In this document: positions 1 to 7,363 of the stretch, piece after piece
How the letters are laid out: each line of letters begins with the position of its first letter
Position numbering within the stretch: position 1 is the stretch's first letter
Source: Bdellovibrio sp.
Lineage (GTDB): Bacteria; Bdellovibrionota; Bdellovibrionia; Bdellovibrionales; Bdellovibrionaceae
Length of the DNA: 17,474 nt
NCBI GenBank assembly: GCA_019104905.1
Contig: JAHRXB010000062.1
Coordinates: 1-17,474, forward strand
Reading direction: 5' to 3'
Translations under genes and position numbers: made by a program
Notes under the pieces: generated by a model
The model's input: only the letters and a program-made list of their open reading frames with translations
Told to the model about the DNA's origin: nothing
Database searches by the model: none

Positions 1-584
1 GTTTCAGTGATAAAAATAAGCACTAAAACAGCGAGCAGAGCTTGGTGTTCGCTTTGCCAAAGCTCATGCTGCAAAAGAGGCATGGCTGGGACATGGCTTA
101 TATAATAGCTCATGAGTAAAGAACCAAGAACGAGTGCTGCCGTTCTTGGTAAGTTCTGCGGATTTTTTGAAATGAAGATGACTAATGGTAAAACCCAAAT
201 AGCAACTAAGGGAATAAAAGCATAAAATGCCGTATTCCAATTTTTTAATATCGCAAGGTATTGAAGGAGAGTGGTCGCGATCAGGACAAATCGCATTGGT
301 TTTTGCATTGATTTGTCGGAAAGATATCTGGTGAATTCGATGGCAATAAAACAAGTCACAAAAAAGAATAGTAAAAGAACCGCATGAGCTCCCAGCAGAA
401 ATGAAATGATAATAGGCGTAGCGATATACCACCACGAGCGGACAATAATAAATACTTTTTGAAAGGTTTCATTGTCCGGTTTCGTTTTTTTTAAGATTGA
501 ACTTACCACCGTCCCGAATAAAAGAAGGGAAAAAATGGTGATGATAAAGATATAAAAATATGTATCAATGCGATCGTTATTCAT
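1..584 (-). CDS. CdsA-like phosphatidate cytidylyltransferase, YnbB type (partial, 3' end outside window)
   Basis: An open frame of 194 codons begins at an ATG (584-582) and runs off the left edge. The protein is very hydrophobic, with about five to six membrane helices. CdsA-family enzymes make CDP-activated lipids from phosphatidate and CTP at the inner membrane. The match is to E. coli YnbB as I remember it: an Arg-Ser-Trp-Trp block near residues 49-52, an Ala-Ile-Glu block at 81-83, a Phe-Ile-Pro-Leu block at 123-126, and a final Thr-Glu where YnbB has Thr-Glu-Ser-Asn-Asp. The catalytic C-terminal half is therefore outside the window. The start lies inside the upstream gene: ATGAATAA holds both this ATG and the upstream TAA, an 8-base overlap that implies translational coupling. 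The family call is fairly firm; the YnbB subtype is from recalled sequence and context. Confidence 0.75.
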   Translation of the reverse strand, partial: MNNDRIDTYFYIFIITIFSLLLFGTVVSSILKKTKPDNETFQKVFIIVRSWWYIATPIIISFLLGAHAVLLLFFFVTCFIAIEFTRYLSDKSMQKPMRFVLIATTLLQYLAILKNWNTAFYAFIPLVAIWVLPLVIFISKNPQNLPRTAALVLGSLLMSYYISHVPAMPLLQHELWQSEHQALLAVLVLIFITE

Positions 585-1206
585 GGAGTTCTCCGGTTTT
601 TAGATGCTGAGCTATGATGGCAATGCGCCGATAAAGCGTTGCAATCAAGAAGAGGCTCATCGCAAAGAGTGAGATAAAAAGGGCATCTTGATAAATAAGG
701 CTGGCTAAAGCACCTAATGAAATCAAAAACATCCGGTGCTGTTTAGCCATGGGGCCTAAAAAATGATGTTTTCCAGTCAAAGCGGCACCAAACACTCGAA
801 TATAAGCTGTCATTGTTGCTAAAAATATATTGAACCAAGCAAGATCCATGGAGTAAGGAAGTGGACTGATAAAGAGCCCCGCTCCCAAAAGAATTAAAAA
901 ATCTGAAATGCGATCTGGGACTTCGTTATAAAGTTCGCCCACAGCACTTTTTCTGTTGAACTCAACGGCTACCATGCCATCAAAAAGATTGCACAGAAGT
1001 CGTAGTTGAATCATCAGGACGGCCGCGATCAATAGCAGACGGTGATCTTTGGCTAATATGAAAAATATCAAAGCCAGAAGGGAATAAATCATACTCATTA
1101 AAGAAATTGAATTTGGAGAAATGCCGGTATCGGCCAATTTTTTTGCAAAAACTTGGGCAAATTTCGTTTGTCGAGATTTTACTTCGCGACGACTTGAATT
1201 GTTCAT
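577..1206 (-). CDS. CDP-alcohol phosphatidyltransferase family protein, YnbA type
   Basis: A 209-residue integral membrane protein with about six helices. The family swaps the CMP of a CDP-alcohol for another alcohol, making phospholipid head groups. The signature region is at residues 73-98, but the canonical D-x2-D-G-x2-A-R...G-x3-D-x3-D reads N73, D76, G77, A80, V81, G90, N94, D98. The first and third aspartates are thus asparagine and the Arg is Val. E. coli YnbA, as I recall it, has Asn at the same two places, so this looks like a subfamily trait and not decay. The ATG at 1206 has a good AGGAAG ribosome site about eight bases upstream. The gene overlaps the cytidylyltransferase gene by eight bases, so donor-making and donor-using proteins are probably co-expressed. 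The substrate is unknown. Confidence 0.85.
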   Translation of the reverse strand: MNNSSRREVKSRQTKFAQVFAKKLADTGISPNSISLMSMIYSLLALIFFILAKDHRLLLIAAVLMIQLRLLCNLFDGMVAVEFNRKSAVGELYNEVPDRISDFLILLGAGLFISPLPYSMDLAWFNIFLATMTAYIRVFGAALTGKHHFLGPMAKQHRMFLISLGALASLIYQDALFISLFAMSLFLIATLYRRIAIIAQHLKTGELHE

Positions 1207-1357
1207 AAAAAGTCTTCCTTTTAGGCACTGGTGGAATATCGTTAGACATCAGTGCTGGTTAATGCTGTAAGAATAGACCTGTAGCGAATTTATGGTCATT
1301 TTTCTAATAATGAAGAAATAGTGCAAACTAAAGGGTCGAATAAAGTTGCCTAGAGCT

Positions 1358-4000
1358 TTATTGCAAAATCCCATTTTTATCACATTTTACGACAACAAAG
1401 TAGCCTCGGTCGACGTACTGTGTTCCAGCCACCATGATGTGACCATCAGGAAGAACTTTTAAGTCCTGAGCGGAATCGGTGTATTTCTTTTGGGACACAT
1501 CAATCAGTGAAACTCCATCCGTGCCAAAGTCGCTGACCAATTGGCCGGAGGGGTCTAACTTGAACAACAAGATATCCCTGGACCCCTGTGCATTTGAATC
1601 ACCAGCAACCAGGAGATCTCCATTGGGAAGCAGAACGAAAGAGGCGGCAAAATCATCAGAAACACTGGTGGCCGAAAAAACCTTTATCCCATCCCCGTCA
1701 AATGAAGTGTCGAATGTGCCATCCTGTTTGAGTTTAAGGACAGCGACATCTCTGTTTCCATTGACAACAGTTTCTGCTAACACAAAAAAGTTGCCATTGT
1801 CAGCTGGGATGATGGCCTTAGCATAGTCTTGTGATCCTGCACTGATATCGATAACGATTTTGCCGCTGCCATTAAAAGAAGTGTCCAACGTGCCGTTTGC
1901 ATTCAGACGTGCGATTGCCAAATCCAAAGCGCCGCCGTTATCCCTGTCGCCGACAACAAGCACTTTACCATCGCTGAGTTCTTTGATGTCTTTGCCGTAT
2001 TCGTTAGCGCCAAAATCGATGTAGACGGGATCACTCCCTCCTGGAAATGAATTGTCTACGGAGCCATCAGAATTGATACGAAGAATTTTAAAATCATAAT
2101 CTACGACACGATACCACGACACGGCGAAAATCTGCCCACTCTGCGCGGGAACGATCTTATGTTTTTCCCGAAAACTTTGAGTTTGAATCAAACAGGTTCC
2201 AGTCCCACAATAGGTTAAATCTGGACTGCCGTCGGTAAGATAGCGAGTAAGAGCCAAATTGTGGCGACTGAGCGCATTTGAGTAACCTGCGACCAGCACT
2301 TTATCGCCATCTGTTAGTATTGCGGAATGCGCCTCATCCTTTGAACCGGCAGAGATGTCATGCTGAGTCTTTCCTTGAGTTCCAAAGGTTGTATCAAGAG
2401 CTCCGCTTGCCTCAGCCCGCATCAATGCAAAATTATTTTCTTCACCACTTAAGCCAAAAGTGGAACCGATTGTAACAATTTTCTCATCAGACTGAATCAA
2501 TAAGGCTTTCAGCACATCGGTGGATCCAGATGCGGTGGCGCTTCTGTATCCGGGGGATCCAAAACTACTATCGATGACGCCGGCTTCAGTCAGTTTCTCT
2601 ACGCGGATAACTGATGAATCGCTAGAATATCCGCCGATGGCCACCACGCGTTCCGTGTCGTCAAAAGTAAAGGATGAAAAACCATAGTTATGACCGGGTC
2701 CTTCATCTATAACAAGGTATCCAAGCCCGGCCCCAAAACTTGCCGTATCCAAGGCTCCATCGGAGGTTAGCTGCAGTACAAATGCCACCGTGTTTGTTGC
2801 CCAAAAAGATGAATATCCTGTTACGATGATTTTCCCGTCGGATTTAACGAGCACCTTCGTTGGTGCCGAGTCGTCAGCACCAAAATCCACCTCACGAAAT
2901 CCAGAAACACCGAAGCCGGTATCCATAGTGCCATTCGCGTTAAAACGCATTACGACCGGACGGATTCTGTCAGTCAAATAGCTTCCGCCGATGATCAGAA
3001 TTTTACCATCGCTCTGTACAGCTATTCCATGGGCTCTATTGCTAACATTGTCACCGTAAGCAGCGAGTGAGTAGCCTAGTCCGCCATTAAATCCCGTATC
3101 AAGGGTTCCATTCGACAAGAATCGGGCAACCAAAAAATTTTCTCCGCCATTATACTTTGATCCCGCAATTAAAATTTTTCCGTCGGAAAGAAATTCTAAG
3201 TCGGCGGCAAAGCCGGCATTTCCGGGTGGATTAAACTTAACAATTCCATCTGTGCCAAAGCTACTATCGAAGGAACCATCTCCATTTAGACGAACAAGAA
3301 ATATATCAAAATCAAAGTGGTTGCCTTCGTATCCGGTTAAAACGATCTTTCCGTTGGACTGAATCTTCACATTGGTCACTCGATGAAGATCGTGGGTCGA
3401 ACTCAAGGAAAATTGAACCCTGCCATCACTTCCAAAACTTGAATCTATGTTTCCATTAGAACTGAGTCGCCATACGGATATTTTCTCATCTTTGCCGGTA
3501 CTCTCGAGTTCTGTATTTCCCACGACGACAATTTTTCCATCACTTTGTTGCGCCATAGCCTCTAAATTGGAGAGATACCCCAGGTCTGAATAGAGAACAC
3601 GGGTGCCAGCATCCGCAAAGCTCAAATCAATATTTCCGTTGCTAGACAGGCGCTGAACCATTATGGAGGGGCTCCCGAACAGGTCAGTGGTTCCGCCCAG
3701 CAGGTAGCGATTCAAATCATCAGTTAGAATGGATTTTCCGTCAGAATAACCTGGGACCCCATTTGTAAGCATTTTTTCCCTGAAAGAGAACCCAGGGGTG
3801 GGGCTTTCAACGGTGGGGTTTTTGGAGATCGTCTCGTACTCCGAAATCTTTCCATCCAGCGTGCACGCTGTCAGATAAAGATTCATAGCTAATAAGAAGA
3901 AAAGTGCCGGATAGCTCACCTGAATCTTTTCGGTCAGCGTAGGATCGTACTTTAGTTTATTGTTCAAATCAGTGCCGCTTTGCTGCCTTTTATGCGTCAA
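1358..4000 (-). CDS. Delta-60 repeat (DUF5122-type) beta-propeller lipoprotein
   Basis: A protein of up to 880 residues built almost entirely of 50-60-residue repeats. Each holds a strand like SDGKI-hydrophobic-GG and a segment like R-L-x-x-NG-x-D-x-SFG. I count 13 complete repeats and a truncated last one ending at the stop. Such repeats are known to form beta-propellers on secreted proteins; no enzymatic residues are visible. Near the N-terminus a hydrophobic stretch (residues 29-45) ends in the lipobox Leu-Thr-Ala-Cys (Cys46), so a surface or periplasmic lipoprotein is likely. The start is poorly defined. The longest frame begins at TTG (4000) with no clear ribosome site and leaves an unusually long 27-residue leader. 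Other candidates are TTG 3967 and GTG 3919. A relic of another propeller gene lies about 300 bases upstream on the opposite strand. Ligand and role are unknown. Confidence 0.88.
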   Translation of the reverse strand: MTHKRQQSGTDLNNKLKYDPTLTEKIQVSYPALFFLLAMNLYLTACTLDGKISEYETISKNPTVESPTPGFSFREKMLTNGVPGYSDGKSILTDDLNRYLLGGTTDLFGSPSIMVQRLSSNGNIDLSFADAGTRVLYSDLGYLSNLEAMAQQSDGKIVVVGNTELESTGKDEKISVWRLSSNGNIDSSFGSDGRVQFSLSSTHDLHRVTNVKIQSNGKIVLTGYEGNHFDFDIFLVRLNGDGSFDSSFGTDGIVKFNPPGNAGFAADLEFLSDGKILIAGSKYNGGENFLVARFLSNGTLDTGFNGGLGYSLAAYGDNVSNRAHGIAVQSDGKILIIGGSYLTDRIRPVVMRFNANGTMDTGFGVSGFREVDFGADDSAPTKVLVKSDGKIIVTGYSSFWATNTVAFVLQLTSDGALDTASFGAGLGYLVIDEGPGHNYGFSSFTFDDTERVVAIGGYSSDSSVIRVEKLTEAGVIDSSFGSPGYRSATASGSTDVLKALLIQSDEKIVTIGSTFGLSGEENNFALMRAEASGALDTTFGTQGKTQHDISAGSKDEAHSAILTDGDKVLVAGYSNALSRHNLALTRYLTDGSPDLTYCGTGTCLIQTQSFREKHKIVPAQSGQIFAVSWYRVVDYDFKILRINSDGSVDNSFPGGSDPVYIDFGANEYGKDIKELSDGKVLVVGDRDNGGALDLAIARLNANGTLDTSFNGSGKIVIDISAGSQDYAKAIIPADNGNFFVLAETVVNGNRDVAVLKLKQDGTFDTSFDGDGIKVFSATSVSDDFAASFVLLPNGDLLVAGDSNAQGSRDILLFKLDPSGQLVSDFGTDGVSLIDVSQKKYTDSAQDLKVLPDGHIMVAGTQYVDRGYFVVVKCDKNGILQ

Positions 4001-4293
4001 AACGAAACGGGGCTTTTTTTGGTCTACTAGCTCTCAACCGCCCGAGCCATCTTCTGCGATGACAGAAGTCGGCGAGGAGTATTATTCGCTCTCCCGCAAT
4101 CTCAGAGCAGTTTTTTATTTGAGAAGACCAAGGACAGTGTGGACGCCACAATAAAGCACCCCGGTGATCAGCACCGGGGGCTATTCACGTTCCCTTCGTT
4201 ACTTCAATACTGATGCTCTGCGACCTGAGCGAGCAGAGCGGAGCAAATCCTTTCCTGATTGAGTCTGCGGCTGAAAATGGTTGTTTTCATTAA
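4001..4293. other. Gene-free region with hairpins
   Basis: No convincing gene is visible; short frames here lack ribosome sites and family resemblance. It holds three inverted repeats: 4051-4056 with 4063-4068 (CTTCTG/CAGAAG), 4159-4166 with 4172-4179 (CCCCGGTG/CACCGGGG, five-base loop), and 4215-4221 with 4233-4239 (GCTCTGC/GCAGAGC). It should also contain the promoter of the leftward delta-60 lipoprotein gene, but I see no clear -35/-10 pair. Confidence 0.6.
4159..4179. terminator. GC-rich hairpin, possible terminator
   Basis: A perfect 8-bp stem (CCCCGGTG/CACCGGGG) with a five-base loop. Neither strand has a clean U-run. The minus strand continues into GCTTTATTG, which is slightly better. 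It may be a leftover terminator from a lost gene in this decayed region. Confidence 0.4.
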
Positions 4294-4602
4294 AGGAGCG
4301 ATTTTTCAGGGTTTTCCACAAACGCCTCTATTTCTTGCAACAACTGCTCTGGGGCTATTGTCGAATCCTCGACGGGACTGATCACAACCTGGAGCGCGCC
4401 CGAGTTTTATAAATCGGGGGATTTCTTTTGGATTGGCGGTGTTGAGGTTTTTAACTCAAAAATATTTGTGGGCGGATATTTTGACACTGTAGGAGGAGTT
4501 GCCAGAAGTAATCTGGTGGCCCTAGATGGAATTTCCGGAAAGGTGACTGCGTGGGATCCAAATCCAAACGGTGATATTTGGCAAGCTTTAAACTTCAATT
4601 GA
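4294..4602 (+). pseudogene. C-terminal relic of a beta-propeller (DUF5122-like) repeat gene
   Basis: From the in-frame TAA at 4291 to the TGA at 4600-4602 there are 102 codons with no ATG and no usable alternative start. The frame nevertheless encodes clear propeller sequence: a Phe-Val-Gly-Gly-Tyr-Phe strand, then V-A-R-S-N-L-V-A-L-D, then T-A-W-D-P-N-P-N-G. That is the typical G-G-x-F...A-x-L-D...W-D-P-x-x-N-G repeat of secreted Bdellovibrio-type proteins. The reading stops 14 residues past the last repeat and a terminator hairpin follows 20 bases later. This is what the 3' end of a once longer gene would look like. The N-terminal part is missing or scrambled upstream. It is probably not expressed. 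It could be debris from recombination between paralogues, since a delta-60 gene lies next door. Confidence 0.7.
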
Positions 4603-4621
4603 AGGACTAAATTTAAACCCT

Positions 4622-4646
4622 GGGCGAGAGATGGCTCTCGCCTTCT
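4622..4646 (+). terminator. Terminator hairpin behind the propeller relic
   Basis: A perfect 8-bp stem, GGCGAGAG (4623-4630) with CTCTCGCC (4635-4642), a four-base loop, then TTCT. It sits 20 bases after the relic's stop codon, the position expected for that gene's own terminator. The U-run is weak. Confidence 0.55.
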
Positions 4647-4966
4647 AATGCCAAGGTAGGGCAAGTCCTTTGGATCTAATCGTGAAGAAGACTCAGAGAT
4701 GAAGGCGGCATGAATGTTATTACCTCGGTGAAGAGTTTTTGGGGTATTCCTAGCCAAGTGCGTTTCCCCCATTGACCCTGTGACCCCAAAGAAGTAGCAT
4801 TAAACCATCCAACGCCAAAACAGGGAGGGCTTATGATTGTCACATTCTTTAAATCAAACAACAGCTCTCTTGGGTTTAAGTCTTAATTTTACTATTTTAA
4901 GCATTTCAATTTAAAATCCACGAGAGCTCCGCTTTATTTTTCAACAATAAATTTTGGAGTTATCGA
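4647..4966 (+). other. Intergenic region upstream of rsgA
   Basis: No gene of recognisable family is seen in these 320 bases. Two tiny frames start with ATG at 4710 (21 residues) and 4833 (17 residues). The second has a GGGAGGG stretch just upstream, but neither resembles anything known. The last 110 bases are AT-rich and carry the likely rsgA promoter. Confidence 0.5.
4870..4898 (+). promoter_or_regulatory. Possible sigma-70 promoter for rsgA
   Basis: TTGGGT (4870-4875) and TATTTT (4893-4898) are separated by 17 bases, in an AT-rich stretch about 70 bases before the rsgA start. Both boxes are imperfect (three and four of six consensus bases). Confidence 0.3.
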
Positions 4967-6055
4967 GTGAATTTATATTCAAACCTCATCCCGTTTGGAT
5001 GGGACTTATTTTTTGAACAACAACTAGAATTAACAGATGAAAACCTCAAAGTGGGTCGTGTGATCGGACAAGAGCGCGACCTCTATCGTGTGGCTTTTGC
5101 TGAAGAAGACATTTCGTGGGCGCAGATCTCGGGGCGGTTTCGTCATGACCATGAGATGTCGTCGGGAAGTTATCCCGCAGTAGGTGATTGGGTTTTGTGT
5201 AAAAGTGAAGAGCATCAGGATAGGGCTCTCATTCAAAAAGTGCTGGGACGTCGATCGTGTTTTTATCGCAAAGACCCTGGTGAAGGTGTGCAAGTGGTTG
5301 CTGCCAACATGGACGTGGTTTTTATTGTTACCTCCATGAATCGGGATATGAACCTCAAGCGCCTGGATCGCTATTTAAGTATGGTATGGGATAGCGGAGC
5401 TTTGCCTGTTTTGGTTTTAAGTAAAATGGACTTGGCTGACGATGCAGAGTCTCTGCTCCAAGAACTAGCTGATACGTATGTGGGAGTCCCTATTCACGGG
5501 GTCAGTATCTTTGAGTCTTCCACATGTGAAGTTTTAAAAACTTATTTGAAGCCAGGAAAAACCGTCGTGTTGATGGGATCATCGGGGGTGGGGAAGTCCA
5601 CTTTGACGAATTTCTTTTTAGGCGAAGACGTCATTAAAACCCAAGATGCAAGAGAAGATGACGATCGAGGGCGCCATACGACGACATCACGCTCTTTGTA
5701 TCGCTTACCTGAAGGCGCTCTTTTGATGGACACACCGGGAATGAGGCAGTTGGCTTTAGTGGATCAAGAAGAGGGTGTGCAAGGTCTTTTTGAAGACGTT
5801 GTCGTCTTAGCAAAATCCTGTCGCTTCAATGACTGTGCCCACCAAAGCGAGCCCGGGTGTGCTGTTCGGGCTGCTTTAGAAGACGGACGTCTGCAAGCGG
5901 ACAGATGGGAAAGCTACTTGAAGCTGCAAAGGGAAGTGTCTCATCAGGAACGGAAAAATGATCCGCAGAAGTTGGTGGAGGAACGCAAACGATGGAAGCA
6001 GATCAGCAAGGACTTAAAAGCACGTGTTAAACAAAAAGGCCGGGGGGAAATCTGA
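4967..6055 (+). CDS. rsgA: Small ribosomal subunit biogenesis GTPase RsgA (YjeQ/YloQ)
   Basis: A 362-residue protein with the circularly permuted GTPase order of the RsgA family. An N-terminal OB-fold-like region (about 30-110) is followed by G4 (Ser-Lys-Met-Asp, 152-155), G1 P-loop GSSGVGKST (204-212), G2 RGRHTTT (234-240) and G3 DTPG (255-258). A zinc knuckle with C285, C290, H292 and C298 comes next, then a basic C-terminal tail. RsgA binds the 30S subunit, checks its decoding centre late in assembly and leaves after GTP hydrolysis. G4 has Ser in place of the usual Asn, as is common in the family. The start is GTG, supported by TTGGAG seven bases upstream. All key residues are present, so it should be functional. 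The stop codon lies inside a terminator hairpin. Confidence 0.96.
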   Translation: MNLYSNLIPFGWDLFFEQQLELTDENLKVGRVIGQERDLYRVAFAEEDISWAQISGRFRHDHEMSSGSYPAVGDWVLCKSEEHQDRALIQKVLGRRSCFYRKDPGEGVQVVAANMDVVFIVTSMNRDMNLKRLDRYLSMVWDSGALPVLVLSKMDLADDAESLLQELADTYVGVPIHGVSIFESSTCEVLKTYLKPGKTVVLMGSSGVGKSTLTNFFLGEDVIKTQDAREDDDRGRHTTTSRSLYRLPEGALLMDTPGMRQLALVDQEEGVQGLFEDVVVLAKSCRFNDCAHQSEPGCAVRAALEDGRLQADRWESYLKLQREVSHQERKNDPQKLVEERKRWKQISKDLKARVKQKGRGEI

Positions 6056-6070
6056 CCCCGGCCCTTCTTT
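6038..6070 (+). terminator. rsgA terminator overlapping its stop codon
   Basis: A GC-rich 8-bp stem, GGCCGGGG (6038-6045) with CCCCGGCC (6056-6063), a ten-base loop that includes the TGA stop (6053-6055), then CTTCTTT. The last codons of rsgA form the 5' arm. Confidence 0.7.
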
Positions 6071-6097
6071 GAGCTATGAAACTAGCTTAAAGAAGGG
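6062..6097 (+). repeat. 14-bp inverted repeat overlapping the rsgA terminator
   Basis: The arm CCCTTCTTTGAGCT (6062-6075) pairs with AGCTTAAAGAAGGG (6084-6097) over 14 positions with a single G-T wobble and an eight-base loop. Its first bases are also the last bases of the terminator stem, so both hairpins cannot form fully at once. No U-run follows on the + strand. It could protect the mRNA 3' end, act as a second terminator, or block leftward transcription. Confidence 0.6.
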
Positions 6098-6202
6098 ATT
6101 GTGGGGGGCTCTTAAGTACTGATTCGACAAGGCTGCTTTTGTTTTTTAGGCTTAAAGGATAGCCAATAAGAAACATCTAGAGAGATTGGAGCATCGCAGC
6201 CC

Positions 6203-6433
6203 ATGGGAAATTCAGGTGCAACTTCAAAAGCCTCAAAGAAAAACCAAACCACAATTCCAGCCAGAGTCCGAAAAGCCCTAGGGGTCGCAAAAGGAGACAC
6301 TCTTCTTTGGACAATCAGCGGTGGTGAAGTTTCAGTACGTATTCTCAAAAGAGGCAGTGCGGATTGGAAAAAGACCTCTGAGTTGTCTCTGTTAGAGTGG
6401 AGTTCGGAAGAAGATCAAGAAGCGAGCCCATAG
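6203..6433 (+). CDS. AbrB/MazE-superfamily DNA-binding protein, antitoxin-like, without a toxin
   Basis: A 76-residue protein. Residues 8-45 match the swapped-hairpin AbrB/MazE/SpoVT fold: Ser-Lys-x-Ser-Lys-Lys-Asn-Gln-Thr-Thr-Ile-Pro, then V-R-K-A-L-G-V-x-K-G-D. The C-terminal tail is acidic (E-W-S-S-E-E-D), as in antitoxins where the tail wraps the toxin. Family members bind DNA as dimers, often repressing their own operon. No toxin frame is found on either side: rsgA lies upstream, and 68 bases of hairpin-bearing spacer precede a secreted hydrolase downstream. It is thus either an orphan antitoxin or a stand-alone regulator. The ATG has TTGGAG about eleven bases upstream, a loose but acceptable fit. 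Confidence 0.8.
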   Translation: MGNSGATSKASKKNQTTIPARVRKALGVAKGDTLLWTISGGEVSVRILKRGSADWKKTSELSLLEWSSEEDQEASP

Positions 6434-6453
6434 CCGAGAGGCCGTGCCGCACC

Positions 6454-6471
6454 GGAAGGGTACCCCCTTCC
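6454..6471 (+). terminator. Hairpin after the AbrB-like gene
   Basis: GGAAGGG (6454-6460) pairs with CCCTTCC (6465-6471) around a four-base loop, 20 bases past the stop codon. There is no U-run, so it may be a weak or factor-dependent terminator, or a hairpin in the leader of the next gene. Confidence 0.4.
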
Positions 6472-6501
6472 CAGGTAAACTATTGTTATATTGGGGAACA
6501 C

Positions 6502-7272
6502 ATGAATTCTACTCTTATCGCCATCATCCTGTTTTTAACTTTTTCATCAGCCCACGCCGCCTCTGAAGGTTCCGTTAGCAAAGTCCTCTTTGTTGGGGAC
6601 TCTCATTCGTATGGTAACTTTGGAAAGGTCTTGGATAAATATCTGCGAACTCGGGCCTCCGATGTTCTTTCGATATCAAGCTGCGGGTCATCTCCCTCGA
6701 CGTGGACTACGGATAAAGGCAATTTTAAGACCACCAATTGTGGGTATTGGCGTCGTAGTGCCATCGACAAAGAAATCCGTGTGAAAAGTCACCAAATGAA
6801 CTCCTTCAGTCAAGAGTTCGACACTCTGAAACCCGATGTGACGGTGATCTCTCTGGGTACAAACATTCTAGCCAGTGAAGGTGATATCCAGCGCGAAAAG
6901 AAGCATATTGAAAAGATGATCCAATATGCTCGCAAGGGTGGATCTCAGTGCGTGTGGATTGGTCCCCCAGACTTGGCTCGTGATCCGTATAAAAAAAATC
7001 TTCCGAAAGGAATCGCAGAAATCAAAGCCGTCGTTGAAAAAAACGATTGTATCTATATTGATTCTGCTCGATTGATCAAATATCCCCAAGGCAGCTCCGA
7101 TGGTATTCACTATGGGCCACAAGATGCGACGAAATGGGGTGAGGCCGTTCAGAAGGCTCTTGATTCTCAGTGGAGTCAAATCGAAGCCGCCAGCCAAAGA
7201 GAACGCCGAAAAGCGAGTGCTGGGAAGTCCTTGGAAGGAACATCCACAACGAGCTCCAAAGGGGCCAAGTAA
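6502..7272 (+). CDS. Secreted SGNH/GDSL-family hydrolase
   Basis: A 256-residue protein with an N-terminal signal peptide (about residues 1-20, cleavage near Ala-His-Ala-Ala), so it acts in the periplasm or outside. The SGNH blocks are present in order: G-D-S-H-S (32-36, nucleophile Ser34), a Cys-Gly pair (61-62, oxyanion Gly), G-T-N (119-121, oxyanion Asn121) and D-G-I-H-Y (200-204, catalytic Asp200 and His203). The family hydrolyses esters of lipids, sugars or O-acetylated peptidoglycan; the substrate cannot be told here. The tail (about 220-256) is Ser/Lys-rich and probably disordered. The frame stays open to 6397, but ATG 6502 is chosen because it begins the signal peptide and has GGGGA four bases upstream. 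A predator could plausibly use it on its own or prey envelope; that is inference. Confidence 0.88.
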   Translation: MNSTLIAIILFLTFSSAHAASEGSVSKVLFVGDSHSYGNFGKVLDKYLRTRASDVLSISSCGSSPSTWTTDKGNFKTTNCGYWRRSAIDKEIRVKSHQMNSFSQEFDTLKPDVTVISLGTNILASEGDIQREKKHIEKMIQYARKGGSQCVWIGPPDLARDPYKKNLPKGIAEIKAVVEKNDCIYIDSARLIKYPQGSSDGIHYGPQDATKWGEAVQKALDSQWSQIEAASQRERRKASAGKSLEGTSTTSSKGAK

Positions 7273-7363
7273 GAACGCGTTTCCTTCCGCGTCCGCTCCT
7301 GTGAATTGGCAGATATGCTCTTAATATAGCGGCTTTCTCTTTTGAGTTTGATAAAGTTGAAAA

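Noticed and set aside
64..435. 123-residue frame on the minus strand
   Set aside because: It lies inside the YnbB-like gene in a different frame; the overlapping frame from ATG 584 carries the family resemblance and couples to the upstream gene.
4407..4861. Two minus-strand frames (121 and 61 residues) across the propeller relic
   Set aside because: No ribosome site, no family resemblance and protein-unlike composition; the + strand frame at 4294-4602 carries the recognisable repeat.
4833..4886. 17-residue frame behind GGGAGGG, a possible leader peptide for rsgA
   Set aside because: The spacing to the ATG is too short, the predicted promoter overlaps and follows its end, and the peptide has no regulatory codon runs.
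6112..6348. 78-residue minus-strand frame
   Set aside because: It mirrors the AbrB-like gene, which has clear motifs on the + strand.
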